Shown here: in pieces, positions 7,405 to 15,585 of the stretch
Numbering within the stretch: position 1 is the first letter of the stretch
Layout of the letters: every line of letters begins with the position of its first letter
Assembly: GCA_000230955.3 (NCBI GenBank)
Contig: CP007060.1
Span: 1,302,001 to 1,366,000 of the forward strand
Direction: 5' to 3'
From: Halobacterium sp. DL1
Lineage (GTDB): Archaea > Halobacteriota > Halobacteria > Halobacteriales > Halobacteriaceae
DNA: 64,000 nt
Notes under the pieces: model-generated
Database searches by the model: none
Seen by the model: only the letters and a program-made list of their open reading frames with translations
Told to the model about the DNA's origin: nothing
Program-made: the position numbers and the translations under genes

Positions 7405-8769
7405 ATGGCTCCCTCCACCGATGCTGTCGAGGACACCGCCCGCGAGTTCGCCACGCGATTCGCCGACGAGTCGTTCGCGGCGGCCGCGGAACTGCTCTCC
7501 GAGGACGGCCGGGACGCGGTCGTCGAGTCGTTCCCAACCTTCCACATGGTGCCCGGCGAGGACGCAGAGACGGCGTTCCGGCGGTACTGGTACGGGCTGA
7601 CCGAGCAGTACGGCGCCTTCGAGTCGGTCGGCGACGTGACGGTCGACGACGACGCGGTGACCGTCGAGCTCGCGTTCGCGCAGGGCAGCCAGCCACTGGA
7701 ACTGTCCGTCGACGACGGCGCGGTGACGAACGTCTCGTTCCCGGTGTCGTACACGCCACCAGAGTACGCGGACGAGTCCGCGTTCACCGAGCGCGAGGTG
7801 ACCGTCGACGCTGGCGACGTCGAACTCGGCGGCACTCTCACGGTGCCCGCGGGCGAGACGCCCGTGCCGGGGGTCCTGCTGGTCCACGGCGCTGGCCTCC
7901 ACGACCGTGACGGGACCGCCGGCGAGAGCAGGATTCTGCAGGACCTCGCGTGGGGACTCGGATCGCGAGGTGTCGCAGTACTCCGGTACGAGAAGCGCCT
8001 CCTCGACCACGAGGACGAGATTCCCCCGGAGGAGCACGACCTAGACACCGTCGTCATCGACGACGCCATCGCCGCGGTCGACGAACTCGCGAACGCGGAC
8101 GAGGTCGACGCCGACAGGGTGTTCGTCGCGGGACACAGCCAGGGCGGCATGTGTGCGCCCAGCATCGCCGAGCGACACGGCGTTCGAGCGAGCGTAGCGA
8201 GCTCGAGCTCGGCAGGCTCGCAAAGCGAGTCTGCCGGCGGCGTCGCGGGCATCGTGAGCCTCGACGGGCCGGCCGATCCCGGGATCGACGTCGAGGCAAT
8301 CACCGACAACATCCGGTACGGCCTCTCGCCGGACGGCGAACTCACGGAGGCCCAGGCGGAGTTTCTCGCCGAGGAGCGGGCCGAACTCGAGGCGGCCGCG
8401 AACGGGGAGTACGACGAGGACGACACGGTACTGGGCGGCCCCGCAACGCTGCACGAGAGCTTCGTCTCGATGGACCCCGTCGAGACTGCGAACGACCTGT
8501 CGGTCCCGCTGTTCGCCGCCACGACCGAGCGAGTCGACCCCGAGGTACAGTCGGAGCTTGTCGAGTCGCGCCGGGAAGGTGTCGAGCAGTGGCGGGAAGC
8601 AGGGTCGATCGACGACGACCGCTTCGAGCACTACGAGGACGTCGGCCACTACTTCCAGCACGGGGAGACACCCGCGACGACGATGGAACACCTCAAATTC
8701 GGCGGGAACGTCGCCGACTACGTGGTCGAGGACGTCGCGGAGTGGGTCCACGAAGTGAGCGAGCGCTGA
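7405..8769 (+). CDS. alpha/beta hydrolase with N-terminal NTF2-like domain
   Basis: A 454-residue cytoplasmic protein without signal peptide. Residues about 1-110 look like an NTF2-like accessory domain (VEDTAREFATRFADESFAAA). The catalytic domain follows: an oxyanion segment VPGVLLVHGAGLHDRDG, a nucleophile elbow GHSQGG (serine near residue 249), and a late histidine in YEDVGHYFQHGE. It resembles the alpha/beta hydrolases that act on esters or peptides in bacteria; the substrate is unknown. Between RHGV and AGIVSLDGPA there is an insert of about 18 serine- and alanine-rich residues encoded by palindromic DNA (8182-8240). Confidence 0.85.
   Translation: MAPSTDAVEDTAREFATRFADESFAAAAELLSEDGRDAVVESFPTFHMVPGEDAETAFRRYWYGLTEQYGAFESVGDVTVDDDAVTVELAFAQGSQPLELSVDDGAVTNVSFPVSYTPPEYADESAFTEREVTVDAGDVELGGTLTVPAGETPVPGVLLVHGAGLHDRDGTAGESRILQDLAWGLGSRGVAVLRYEKRLLDHEDEIPPEEHDLDTVVIDDAIAAVDELANADEVDADRVFVAGHSQGGMCAPSIAERHGVRASVASSSSAGSQSESAGGVAGIVSLDGPADPGIDVEAITDNIRYGLSPDGELTEAQAEFLAEERAELEAAANGEYDEDDTVLGGPATLHESFVSMDPVETANDLSVPLFAATTERVDPEVQSELVESRREGVEQWREAGSIDDDRFEHYEDVGHYFQHGETPATTMEHLKFGGNVADYVVEDVAEWVHEVSER
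8199..8235. repeat. palindromic insert within the hydrolase gene
   Basis: Two palindromes lie side by side: the perfect 12-mer GAGCTCGAGCTC (8199-8210), and a hairpin with 11-nt arms GGCAGGCTCGC and GCGAGTCTGCC around an AAA loop (8211-8235, one mismatch). The insert keeps the reading frame. Hairpins of the same design, with GC-ended arms and a 3-nt loop, occur between genes at 30782-30800 and 32377-32401. Confidence 0.6.
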
Positions 8770-9023
8770 GGGCGGTCTCGCGGTGAGGGGACCGATTGTG
8801 GACCGACCACTTTGTCCCGTTCTCGCTCGGTTGCTCGCTCAGGCCTCAGCGTTCGACGCGAACTGGTCCGGAGAGTCCTCCTTGACGCGCCGTTCGGTGC
8901 GCTCCTCGCGCGGTCGCCCGGGTCGCTCCCGGTGAGACGGTCGAGCACCCACAGCACCGCGAGGAACGGGGCCAGCGGGAGGAAGAGCAGGAGCGACCCC
9001 GCAGCGACGGCGATGACGCTCAT
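8718..9023 (-). CDS. possible small membrane protein
   Basis: A 101-codon frame whose first 40 residues look genuine: MSVIAVAAGSLLLFLPLAPF, then AVLWVLDRLTGSD, a single transmembrane helix followed by a charged segment. The remaining half is arginine- and serine-rich, unlike the acidic proteins around it, and overlaps the end of the hydrolase by 52 bp in the opposite direction. The gene may be shorter, frameshifted near the C-terminus, or spurious. No family is recognised. Confidence 0.35.
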   Translation of the reverse strand: MSVIAVAAGSLLLFLPLAPFLAVLWVLDRLTGSDPGDRARSAPNGASRRTLRTSSRRTLRPERATERERDKVVGPQSVPSPRDRPQRSLTSWTHSATSSTT

Positions 9024-9168
9024 CTCGGCGTCGGGTTCGAAGCCACTCGCCGGGCCGACGCTGTTCTGGTCAGTCGTGGCACGTAGACGTAGGTGCGCCG
9101 AAAATACCACACGCGAGGCGGAGACGGAGAACAGGCCGGCGTGGAGTTTCCGGGCAGTCGCGCCTCGA

Positions 9169-9570
9169 TCAGGCGGGGCTCGGCGTCTGGACCGTGGAGA
9201 TGTACGAGGTGAGGTCCTTGGTGGTGATGATGCCGATGACGGTGTCGTCGTCGAGGACCGGCATGTGGTGGAACCCGTGCTCGACCATCGCGTCCGCGAC
9301 GTCTCGAATGGAGTCCTGTACGCTCGCGGTGACGACGCCCGTGGTCATGTAGCGCTCGACGGTCGTCTCGGCCTTCGGCTTGCTCTTCGCGACGATGTCG
9401 ACGAAGTCCGTGGTCGTGAGGATTCCCTCGAGGTGGTCCTCTTCGTCGACGACGATGAGCGAGCCGATGCCGTGTTCGAGCATCAGGTCCGCCGCGTCCG
9501 CGACGAGCGTGTCCTTCGAGACCGTGTGGAGGTCGTCCGACATCAGCTGGCCGACGAAAATATCGTCCAT
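9169..9570 (-). CDS. CBS-domain pair protein
   Basis: A 133-residue protein made of two CBS domains: VGQLMSDDLHTVSKDTLVAD to GILTTTDFVDIV (about 5-60), and ERYMTTGVVTASVQDSIRDV to GIITTKDLTSYI (about 70-125). CBS pairs bind adenosine nucleotides or S-adenosylmethionine and act as energy or methyl-donor sensors. It is divergent from the cystathionine synthase/lyase gene, and an inverted repeat lies between them, so a sulfur-amino-acid link is possible. A TATA-like CGTTTATC (reverse strand, 9595-9602) lies about 28 nt before the start. Confidence 0.88.
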   Translation of the reverse strand: MDDIFVGQLMSDDLHTVSKDTLVADAADLMLEHGIGSLIVVDEEDHLEGILTTTDFVDIVAKSKPKAETTVERYMTTGVVTASVQDSIRDVADAMVEHGFHHMPVLDDDTVIGIITTKDLTSYISTVQTPSPA

Positions 9571-9594
9571 GTGCGAACGTGCTACCGGACGTGT

Positions 9595-9602
9595 GATAAA
9601 CG
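9595..9602 (-). promoter_or_regulatory. TATA-like box of the CBS-domain gene
   Basis: Reads CGTTTATC on the reverse strand, about 28 nt before the ATG at 9570, consistent with a leaderless transcript. Confidence 0.45.
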
Positions 9603-9653
9603 TTGTCCGATTCGACCAGTCGCTGGGGCGAACGAGCGCGGAGTATGCGCCGG

Positions 9654-9681
9654 GATAATTCTCCCAGCCGGAAAAATTATC
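9654..9681. promoter_or_regulatory. inverted repeat, candidate operator
   Basis: GATAATT (9654-9660) and AATTATC (9675-9681) form a perfect 7-nt inverted repeat with a 14-nt spacer. It is a conspicuous AT-rich island in the divergent intergenic region, about 43 nt before the cystathionine synthase/lyase start and about 84 nt before the CBS gene start. The position suits an operator or an upstream promoter element; the regulator is not identifiable here. Confidence 0.45.
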
Positions 9682-9724
9682 ACATAGTCGAAACGTCTTA
9701 GTTGGCGTCTGTCGACGTTCACGC

Positions 9725-10942
9725 ATGGACGACCGCCCCCGCATCGAGACCCGCGCAGTCGGTCACGGAGAAGACCCCGGAGCGACGCTCCGTGGCGACG
9801 TCGTCTCCCCCATCCACCTCGCGTCCACGTTCGCCCTCCCGGAACTCGACACCAACCTCAGTCTGGAGGACGTCGACCCCGCCGAGGGACAGTTCCTCTA
9901 CTCCCGGCTCAACAATCCGACACGTCACGCCCTGGAGCAGCGCCTCGCCTCCCTGGAGGGCGGTGAGCACGGCTTCGCGTTCTCCTCGGGCACGTCGGCC
10001 ATCGCCACCGCGGTCATGGCGTCCGTCGAACCCGGCGACCACGTCGTCGCCTTCGACGACCTGTACGCCGGGACTCGGCGCCTCCTCGAGACGTTGTTCC
10101 GCGACAGACTGGGCGTCGACGTCTCGTTCGTGGACGCCACCGACCCCGACAACGTCGCCGACGCGGTCCGCCCCGAGACGACGCTGCTCTGGATGGAGAC
10201 GCCCACCAACCCGCTGCTGAAGCTCTGTGACGTCCGGGCCATCGCCGACATCGCCCAGGACGCAGACGCCCGCCTCGGCGTCGACAACACGTTCCTCAGC
10301 CCGTACTTCCAGACCCCACTCGACCTCGGCGCGGACGTCGTCGCCCACTCCACGACGAAGTACCTCAACGGCCACAGCGACTCCGTCGGCGGGGCTCTCG
10401 TCACCGACGACGAGTCGTTCGCCGACGACGTGGCGTTCCTCCAGCAGGTGGGTCTCGGCAACGTGCTCTCGCCGTTCGACGCCTACCTCGTGTTGCGCGG
10501 CACCAAGACGCTCGCACCCCGGATGCGCGACCACGAGGCGAACGCGCTCGCCATCGCGGAGTACCTGGAGTCTCACGACGCGGTCAGCGCGGTCCACTAC
10601 CCCGGACTGGAGAGCCACCCGCAGCACGAACTCGCTCGCGAGCAGACCGCCGGCTACGGCGGCATCCTCTCCTTCGAACTCGACGGCGACTTCGCGGACG
10701 CGAAGCGGTTCCTGGAGGCCCTCGAGGAGTTCGCGCTCGCGGTCAGCGTCGGCGGCGTCGAGTCTCTCGCCGAACTCCCCGCGGGGATGACCCACGAACC
10801 GATTCCCAAGGCCGAGCGGGATTCCCAGGGCATCACCGACTCGCTGATACGGATCTCCGTCGGGATCGAGCACGTCGACGACCTCGTCGCGGACCTCGAC
10901 CGCGGCTTCGCGGCGATGCGCGGCCAGCCAGTGGACCAGTAG
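9725..10942 (+). CDS. cystathionine gamma-synthase/lyase family PLP enzyme
   Basis: A 405-residue member of the Cys/Met-metabolism PLP family. The PLP lysine is in HSTTKYLNGHSD (K212), preceded by the phosphate-binding FSSGTSAIAT region (about 88-97) and WMETPTNP (about 157-164). The C-terminus ends with the conserved SVGIEHVDDLVADL. The family includes cystathionine gamma-synthase, beta-lyase, gamma-lyase and methionine gamma-lyase; sequence alone does not separate them. It acts in the cytoplasm in methionine/cysteine interconversion. The divergent CBS protein is a possible partner. An 11-bp tandem repeat covers the stop codon. Confidence 0.9.
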   Translation: MDDRPRIETRAVGHGEDPGATLRGDVVSPIHLASTFALPELDTNLSLEDVDPAEGQFLYSRLNNPTRHALEQRLASLEGGEHGFAFSSGTSAIATAVMASVEPGDHVVAFDDLYAGTRRLLETLFRDRLGVDVSFVDATDPDNVADAVRPETTLLWMETPTNPLLKLCDVRAIADIAQDADARLGVDNTFLSPYFQTPLDLGADVVAHSTTKYLNGHSDSVGGALVTDDESFADDVAFLQQVGLGNVLSPFDAYLVLRGTKTLAPRMRDHEANALAIAEYLESHDAVSAVHYPGLESHPQHELAREQTAGYGGILSFELDGDFADAKRFLEALEEFALAVSVGGVESLAELPAGMTHEPIPKAERDSQGITDSLIRISVGIEHVDDLVADLDRGFAAMRGQPVDQ

Positions 10943-10952
10943 TGGACCAGTA
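10931..10952 (+). repeat. 11-bp tandem duplication over the stop codon
   Basis: Two exact copies of GTGGACCAGTA are joined head to tail. The stop TAG of the PLP enzyme lies at the junction. This is a replication-slippage type duplication that leaves the reading frame end intact. Confidence 0.7.
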
Positions 10953-10975
10953 GTGATACGGGATAACCGGTTCGC

Positions 10976-12112
10976 TCAGGTCGCGCTCAGGGCGACCACG
11001 CGGCCATCGGCGTACATCACGTAAATCTCCGCCGCGCCGTCGCCGTCCGTGTCCGCGAGTCGTGGGTGGGTGTAGACGACGACGTCGCGGCTGTACGTCG
11101 CCACCACCTGGCCGTCCGACGGCGAGACGACCTTCACCATGCCGTCGTTCGTCGTCGCGACGAGTTCTCGGTCGCCGTCGCCGTCCACGTCGCCGAGCAC
11201 CGGTGGGGGCATCATCTGGACGTCCGCGGTCGTCAGTGTCGTCGTCCACTCCGTCTCCCCGCTCTCAGCGTCGAGGTTGCGGAGGACGCCGTCCGCCGCG
11301 GTGGCGTAGACCTCCAGTGTTCCGTCGTCGTCGCCGTCGCCGACCGCCCGGACCGCCGCCAGTGCCTCGAACTCGCGGGTCCACTCGGCGCGACCGGTGC
11401 GGCCGTCCACCGCGACGACGGACCCGCCACGCGTCGCCACCACTATCTCGCGCGCCGGGTCGTCGTCGACGTTCGCCGTCGTCATCCACGTTATCGACGT
11501 CTCGGTGAGGTTCGCCCGGTGCCAGACGGTCGACCCGTCCTGCTCGAACAGGTTGAGTTCGCCACCGCCGGCCACGCCCACGACGAGTTCCCGGTCGCCG
11601 TCCGCGTCGAAGTCAGCGACCGACGGCTGCCCCCAGGTGTAGGCGTCCAGCTGCCGCGTCCACGCTGCCGTCCCGTTCGCGTGGACGACCGATACCTCGC
11701 CGCGCGCGTCGACCACGACCACCTCCCGCTCGCCGCCCCCGACGAAGTCAGTTAGGAGCGGGCCGGAGTAGCCGTAGGAGGATAGCTCGTAACTGAACTC
11801 CGCGTCGCCGGTACGGGCGTCGAACCCGGTGACTCGCCGTTCGGTCGTCGCGACGAACACCTCCAGCGTGCCGTCGCCGTCGAGGTCACCGACGACGGGG
11901 TCCGCGACGGCGTGGATGGCGCAGTCCTCGGGCGCGACTGGGTGGCTCCACTCCCGGTCGCCGTCACCGTCCAGCGCGAACAGTCCGCAGTCGTCGGTTC
12001 CCTTTCGGCCGCTCACCGGCGCGAACACGAACATCTCGTCCCCGAGTCTCGCCGCCGCCGGCTCGTGGTGGGTCACGCGCACGTCGCGCCCGGTGTCGCT
12101 CACCCACGCCAC
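10976..12112 (-). CDS. FG-GAP / PQQ-like beta-propeller repeat protein (start uncertain)
   Basis: About 378 residues of repeated blades with the pattern DLDGDGTLEVFVAT, DFDADGDRELVVGV and DVDGDGDRELVATT, each with calcium-binding-like aspartates, alternating with GFDARTGDAEFSYEL-type strands. Such propellers are usually extracytoplasmic and bind proteins or cofactors. No signal peptide and no ATG are found: the frame stays open upstream, but the first sensible start codon is a GTG at 12112, and the divergent gene begins at 12189. Either the start lies inside the divergent gene or the N-terminus has been lost. It heads the membrane/metal-protein cluster that follows. Confidence 0.68.
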   Translation of the reverse strand: MAWVSDTGRDVRVTHHEPAAARLGDEMFVFAPVSGRKGTDDCGLFALDGDGDREWSHPVAPEDCAIHAVADPVVGDLDGDGTLEVFVATTERRVTGFDARTGDAEFSYELSSYGYSGPLLTDFVGGGEREVVVVDARGEVSVVHANGTAAWTRQLDAYTWGQPSVADFDADGDRELVVGVAGGGELNLFEQDGSTVWHRANLTETSITWMTTANVDDDPAREIVVATRGGSVVAVDGRTGRAEWTREFEALAAVRAVGDGDDDGTLEVYATAADGVLRNLDAESGETEWTTTLTTADVQMMPPPVLGDVDGDGDRELVATTNDGMVKVVSPSDGQVVATYSRDVVVYTHPRLADTDGDGAAEIYVMYADGRVVALSAT

Positions 12113-12188
12113 CGAGAGGTCGGTGCTGTCGCCGCCGGAACCGCCGAACGCGAGGAACGCGCCGCTCGCTCGGCGACGACTCTCCCGT

Positions 12189-13508
12189 ATGCGCTGGACG
12201 CGCGTCGTCGGTGTTCTGCTCGCCGTCCCGTGGCTGGTCGGCGTCGCCGCTGCCCACGAGGTCCCGGGCGGGCGCCTCGACGCGCCACTCCCGCTCCCAC
12301 TGCTGTTCGCGGGGGCCGGCTTCACGGTCGCGGCGACCGCGTGTTGGTTCGCCCGCGACGACCACACCGTCGACGAGCGAGAGCGACGCCAGGTGGAAGT
12401 TCCGTGGCTCCCGCTCGGCAGACACCTCCTCCGTGCGGTCGGCCTGGTGGGGTTCGCGGGCGTGCTCTGGTTCGGGCTGTTCGGGCTGCAGGTGGCCGCC
12501 GACAACCCCGCCACGCTGTTCGCGTGGGCGGTCGCGCTGAAGGGCGTCGGCCTCGTCGCCGTCGTCGCCGGGAGCCCGTGGCGCTCGCTGTCGCCCTGGC
12601 GAACCGCCTACGACGCGTTCGTCGCGCTCGAGGGCGACGAGCTAGCGCGCTTCGACTACCCGGACTGGCTCGGCGTCTGGCCCGCAGTCGTCGGGTTCGT
12701 CCTCCTCGTCGGCGTCACCGAGAACCTCACCGGGATTCCCCAGTCGCCACGCCTCACCGCGGGCGTCCTCGCCGCTTACGCGGTTCTGATGCTCCTCGGC
12801 GGACTCGCGTTCGGCCGCACGTTCTTCGACCGGGCCGACGCCCTGGCGGTGCTCTACGCCCTCCTCGGTCGGGTCTCGCCACTGGAGTGGCGCGAGCGGG
12901 GCGTCGTCGTCCGCCCACCCTGGGCCGCCTGCGCTCGCACGCCGTCGACTCCAGGCGTCGCGGCCTTTGTCGTCGCGGCTGTCTACACCGTCACCTTCGA
13001 CGGGTTCTCGAACTCGCCCGAGTACCAGACCGTCTACTTCGCCCTCCGCGACGCCACCGGCGCAGTCACGCCGCTCGCGCTCTACGTCGCGGGCCTCGCG
13101 GCGTTCCTGGTCGCGTTCGCCGTGGTCGCGCTCGCGGCGGACCGACTCGGGTCGGGGCGGAGCGTTCGGGGCGCGGCCGCCGCGTTCGCGCCGACCGTCG
13201 TCCCCATCGCGGCCGCCTACGAGGTGGCCCACAACTACTCGTTCGTCGCGCGGAACCTCTCGCAGTTGCTGTCGCTGGTCGACGGGGTCTCTGTCTCCCT
13301 GCTCGGCTGGCTGCCGCTGTCGGCGTTCTGGTGGTCGCAGGTGGCGCTCGTCGTCGCCGGCCACCTCCTCGCCGTGGCGGCCGCACACCTCGTCGTCAGC
13401 GCCCGGTACGGCAAGCACGCCGGTCGGGCCCACGCGCCGCTCGTCGCGCTGATGGTCGGCTACACGGTGCTCTCCCTGTGGGTCGTCTCCCGCCCGGTCG
13501 TGACCTGA
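12189..13508 (+). CDS. polytopic membrane protein, weakly like the 'fenitrothion hydrolase' family
   Basis: A 439-residue protein with a signal-like N-terminus (MRWTRVVGVLLAVPWLVGVA) and roughly ten to eleven transmembrane segments. After the first helix come AAHEVPGGRLDAPLPLPLLF and, near 120-145, SPWRSLSPWRTAYDAF. This layout reminds me of the actinobacterial membrane proteins labelled fenitrothion hydrolase, whose true role is unclear; the resemblance is weak and from memory. A conserved-looking AYEVAHNYSF lies near 350. It is divergent from the propeller gene and followed by a small membrane protein and a regulator. Confidence 0.62.
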   Translation: MRWTRVVGVLLAVPWLVGVAAAHEVPGGRLDAPLPLPLLFAGAGFTVAATACWFARDDHTVDERERRQVEVPWLPLGRHLLRAVGLVGFAGVLWFGLFGLQVAADNPATLFAWAVALKGVGLVAVVAGSPWRSLSPWRTAYDAFVALEGDELARFDYPDWLGVWPAVVGFVLLVGVTENLTGIPQSPRLTAGVLAAYAVLMLLGGLAFGRTFFDRADALAVLYALLGRVSPLEWRERGVVVRPPWAACARTPSTPGVAAFVVAAVYTVTFDGFSNSPEYQTVYFALRDATGAVTPLALYVAGLAAFLVAFAVVALAADRLGSGRSVRGAAAAFAPTVVPIAAAYEVAHNYSFVARNLSQLLSLVDGVSVSLLGWLPLSAFWWSQVALVVAGHLLAVAAAHLVVSARYGKHAGRAHAPLVALMVGYTVLSLWVVSRPVVT

Positions 13509-13546
13509 CCCGAGCGCTTAGCACGCTCCGGCCGCAAGGGACGGTC

Positions 13547-13879
13547 GTGATTCCCGTCGCGCACGCCCAGTCGGCTGGCCTGAGCCTCCCCCTGGTGGCG
13601 GCGCTCGCTGTCGCCGGGCTCGCCGCCGCCGTGCTCACGGGCGCGGCGCTCGCCGTCTTTCTGCGACGCAAGTCCCGCTCGCACCTGCTGGTCGCACTCG
13701 CGCTCGGCGCTCTGCTCGCCCGCACCGGCGTCGCCGCCGCGAGCATCGGTGGCGCGATGGCTCTCGACAGCCACCACCTCGTCGAGCACTCGCTGGACGT
13801 GGTGATGGCGGCACTCGTCGTCGCTGCGGTCTACTACGCCCGATCTACAGAGGTCTCCTCGGGAGGTGGGACGCGGTGA
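13547..13879 (+). CDS. small membrane protein coupled to a winged-helix regulator
   Basis: A 110-residue protein from a GTG start. It has an N-terminal segment like a signal anchor (VAHAQSAGLSLPLVAALAVA) and three hydrophobic helices with SHHLVEHSLDVVMAALVVAA near the end. The next gene starts with GTG overlapping the stop by 4 bp, so translation is coupled. Pairs of a small three-helix membrane protein and a winged-helix protein recur in haloarchaea and may form a membrane-linked sensor and regulator. The function is unknown. Confidence 0.65.
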   Translation: MIPVAHAQSAGLSLPLVAALAVAGLAAAVLTGAALAVFLRRKSRSHLLVALALGALLARTGVAAASIGGAMALDSHHLVEHSLDVVMAALVVAAVYYARSTEVSSGGGTR

Positions 13880-14385
13880 CGGCCGTCCGCGAGCGCGTCC
13901 GCGACCACGTCGCCGCGAACCCCGGCGTCCACTTCAACGCCGTCGTGCGACAACTCGACCTCGCGCCCGGGCAGGTCCAGCACCACGTGCGCAGCCTCCG
14001 CGACGACGGCGCGCTCGCCGTCGACGGGTTCTACGGCCGTACGCACTACTTCCCGCCGGAGACGCCCGAGTGGGAGCGCGCGGCGCTCGCGCTCGCCCGC
14101 CGCGAGACGGCCCGCGACGTCCTCCTCTGCCTGCTGGACACGTGCCCGTCGTCGCCGAGTGACGTGGCCGAACGCGTCGGAGTCGCCCGGAGCACCCTCG
14201 AACACCACGTCTCGAATTTCGTCGAGTGCGGCGTCGTGGAGAAGCGCCGCGACGCCCGCAACCGCGTGACGCTCGCACTCACGCGGCCTGAGGATACGGT
14301 TCGCGTGCTCGACGCGGTCCAGCCGTCGGTTCCGGAGCGCTTCGTCGACCGCTTCGAGCGCCTCGTCGACGACCTACTGGACTGA
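13876..14385 (+). CDS. double winged-helix transcriptional regulator
   Basis: A 169-residue protein with two winged-helix domains. The first (VRERVRDHVAANPGVHFNAV to QVQHHVRSLRDDGAL) spans about 5-50, and the second (ARDVLLCLLDTCPSSPSDVA, then GVARSTLEHHVSNFVECGVV) spans about 75-120. Archaeal proteins of this tandem type usually repress or activate adjacent operons. It is coupled by a 4-bp overlap to the small membrane protein and is convergent with the next membrane-protein gene (12-bp overlap). The nearby metal/haem-like cluster is a plausible target. Confidence 0.78.
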   Translation: MTAVRERVRDHVAANPGVHFNAVVRQLDLAPGQVQHHVRSLRDDGALAVDGFYGRTHYFPPETPEWERAALALARRETARDVLLCLLDTCPSSPSDVAERVGVARSTLEHHVSNFVECGVVEKRRDARNRVTLALTRPEDTVRVLDAVQPSVPERFVDRFERLVDDLLD

Positions 14386-15483
14386 CTGCGCGCGGCCGCC
14401 GCTGACAGCGCGAACGACGCTCCCGAGCAGCAGCACCACGCTCGCCGCGAAGAAGACGCCGCCGACGGGGGACGAGGGGTCGAGGAACGCCCAGTAGGCG
14501 GGCGTCGCCGCCGCGCCGAACAGCACGGAGAGCACGCCGTAGAACGCCGGCGCGCAACAGCAGCACGCGGTCGCGCCGGTCGTCGCCGCCATCCCGAGCG
14601 CCGACGTGCCGGAGCTGTCCCTGGTGCCAGTGGCCCACTGCTGGACCATCACGCCGACGTTGAGCGCCGCCAGAGTCCCGAGCAGGGTGACCAGGAGGAC
14701 GGTGCCCACCGAGAAGTAGCCTGCCAGCGGTACTGACGGGAAGACGAACTCGACGGCGGGCCACGCGACCAGCGGGTCCGCCACCGGCAGGAAGATGACG
14801 AGCGGTTCTGTGGGAGCGCCCACGCCCGGGTCCGGGTTCAGCGTGAGGGTGCCCGCCGAAAACAGGAAGAACACGGAGAATAGCGTCCCGGCGAGCAGTC
14901 CGGCGCCGAGCGGGCGGCGGTCCCGGCGGAGGCTCTGGAGGACGGCCCGCGCGTCCCGCCACAGGACGTAGCCGACGGCCAGCACGACGGTCACGACGAG
15001 CACGTGGCCGGCCGGGTTGTAGACGCCCCCGTTCGGCATCGCGACTGGGTAGACGACCCACGCCGCGAGGAGGATTCCCAGGCCGGCGTACCGCGGCCGC
15101 TGGGGCCACCTGAGTCGACCGACGACGAGGCTACCGACGGCCATCGCGACGCCGACGACGAGGCTCAGCGTCGGGTAGATGTCCGTGAGCGTCGGCGGCG
15201 TCTCGGCGACGACCTGGAGTTCGACGAGACCGACGAGTCCGAACAGTCCGGCGACGGTGGCCGTGAACGCGACCACGGCGCTCGTCGTGCTCTCGACCGC
15301 GCTGCGTCGGTAGGCGGCGACAGCGCCCGCCGAGATGCCGCCGCCCACCAGCACCAGCACGAACAGCAGCCAGTGGGGGGTTCCGGCGTGCGTCGTGCCG
15401 GAGTGGGCCGCCGCCGTACCGACGGCAGTGCTGGCCGCGAGACCGCTCCCGGTGGCGCGCGCGACGCGCCGGATCGTCTGCAT
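14374..15483 (-). CDS. polytopic membrane protein with a four-cysteine cluster
   Basis: A 369-residue membrane protein starting with MQTIRRVARATGSGL and a signal-like segment ending AAAHSGTTHAG, then about nine hydrophobic helices. Near residues 303-315 it reads GATACCCCAPAFYG, four consecutive cysteines inside or at the edge of a helix, which could bind a metal ion or haem. It lies divergent from the DyP-like and P19-like lipoprotein genes, so a permease role in the same system is a reasonable guess. I do not recognise the family. Confidence 0.62.
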   Translation of the reverse strand: MQTIRRVARATGSGLAASTAVGTAAAHSGTTHAGTPHWLLFVLVLVGGGISAGAVAAYRRSAVESTTSAVVAFTATVAGLFGLVGLVELQVVAETPPTLTDIYPTLSLVVGVAMAVGSLVVGRLRWPQRPRYAGLGILLAAWVVYPVAMPNGGVYNPAGHVLVVTVVLAVGYVLWRDARAVLQSLRRDRRPLGAGLLAGTLFSVFFLFSAGTLTLNPDPGVGAPTEPLVIFLPVADPLVAWPAVEFVFPSVPLAGYFSVGTVLLVTLLGTLAALNVGVMVQQWATGTRDSSGTSALGMAATTGATACCCCAPAFYGVLSVLFGAAATPAYWAFLDPSSPVGGVFFAASVVLLLGSVVRAVSGGRAQSVQ

Positions 15484-15585
15484 GGTCGGAGATAGCGAGC
15501 GGGCACCTTAACGGATTCTGGTTCGCCCGTCGAATTCGACGCCCGCACCAGAACCCCTTTTCAGACACGCCCGTAACGGTCGACC

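Noticed and set aside
6657-8522. A long (621-codon) reverse frame over the DedA and hydrolase genes.
   Set aside because: It is a serine- and arginine-rich shadow of the real forward genes, typical of high-GC DNA.
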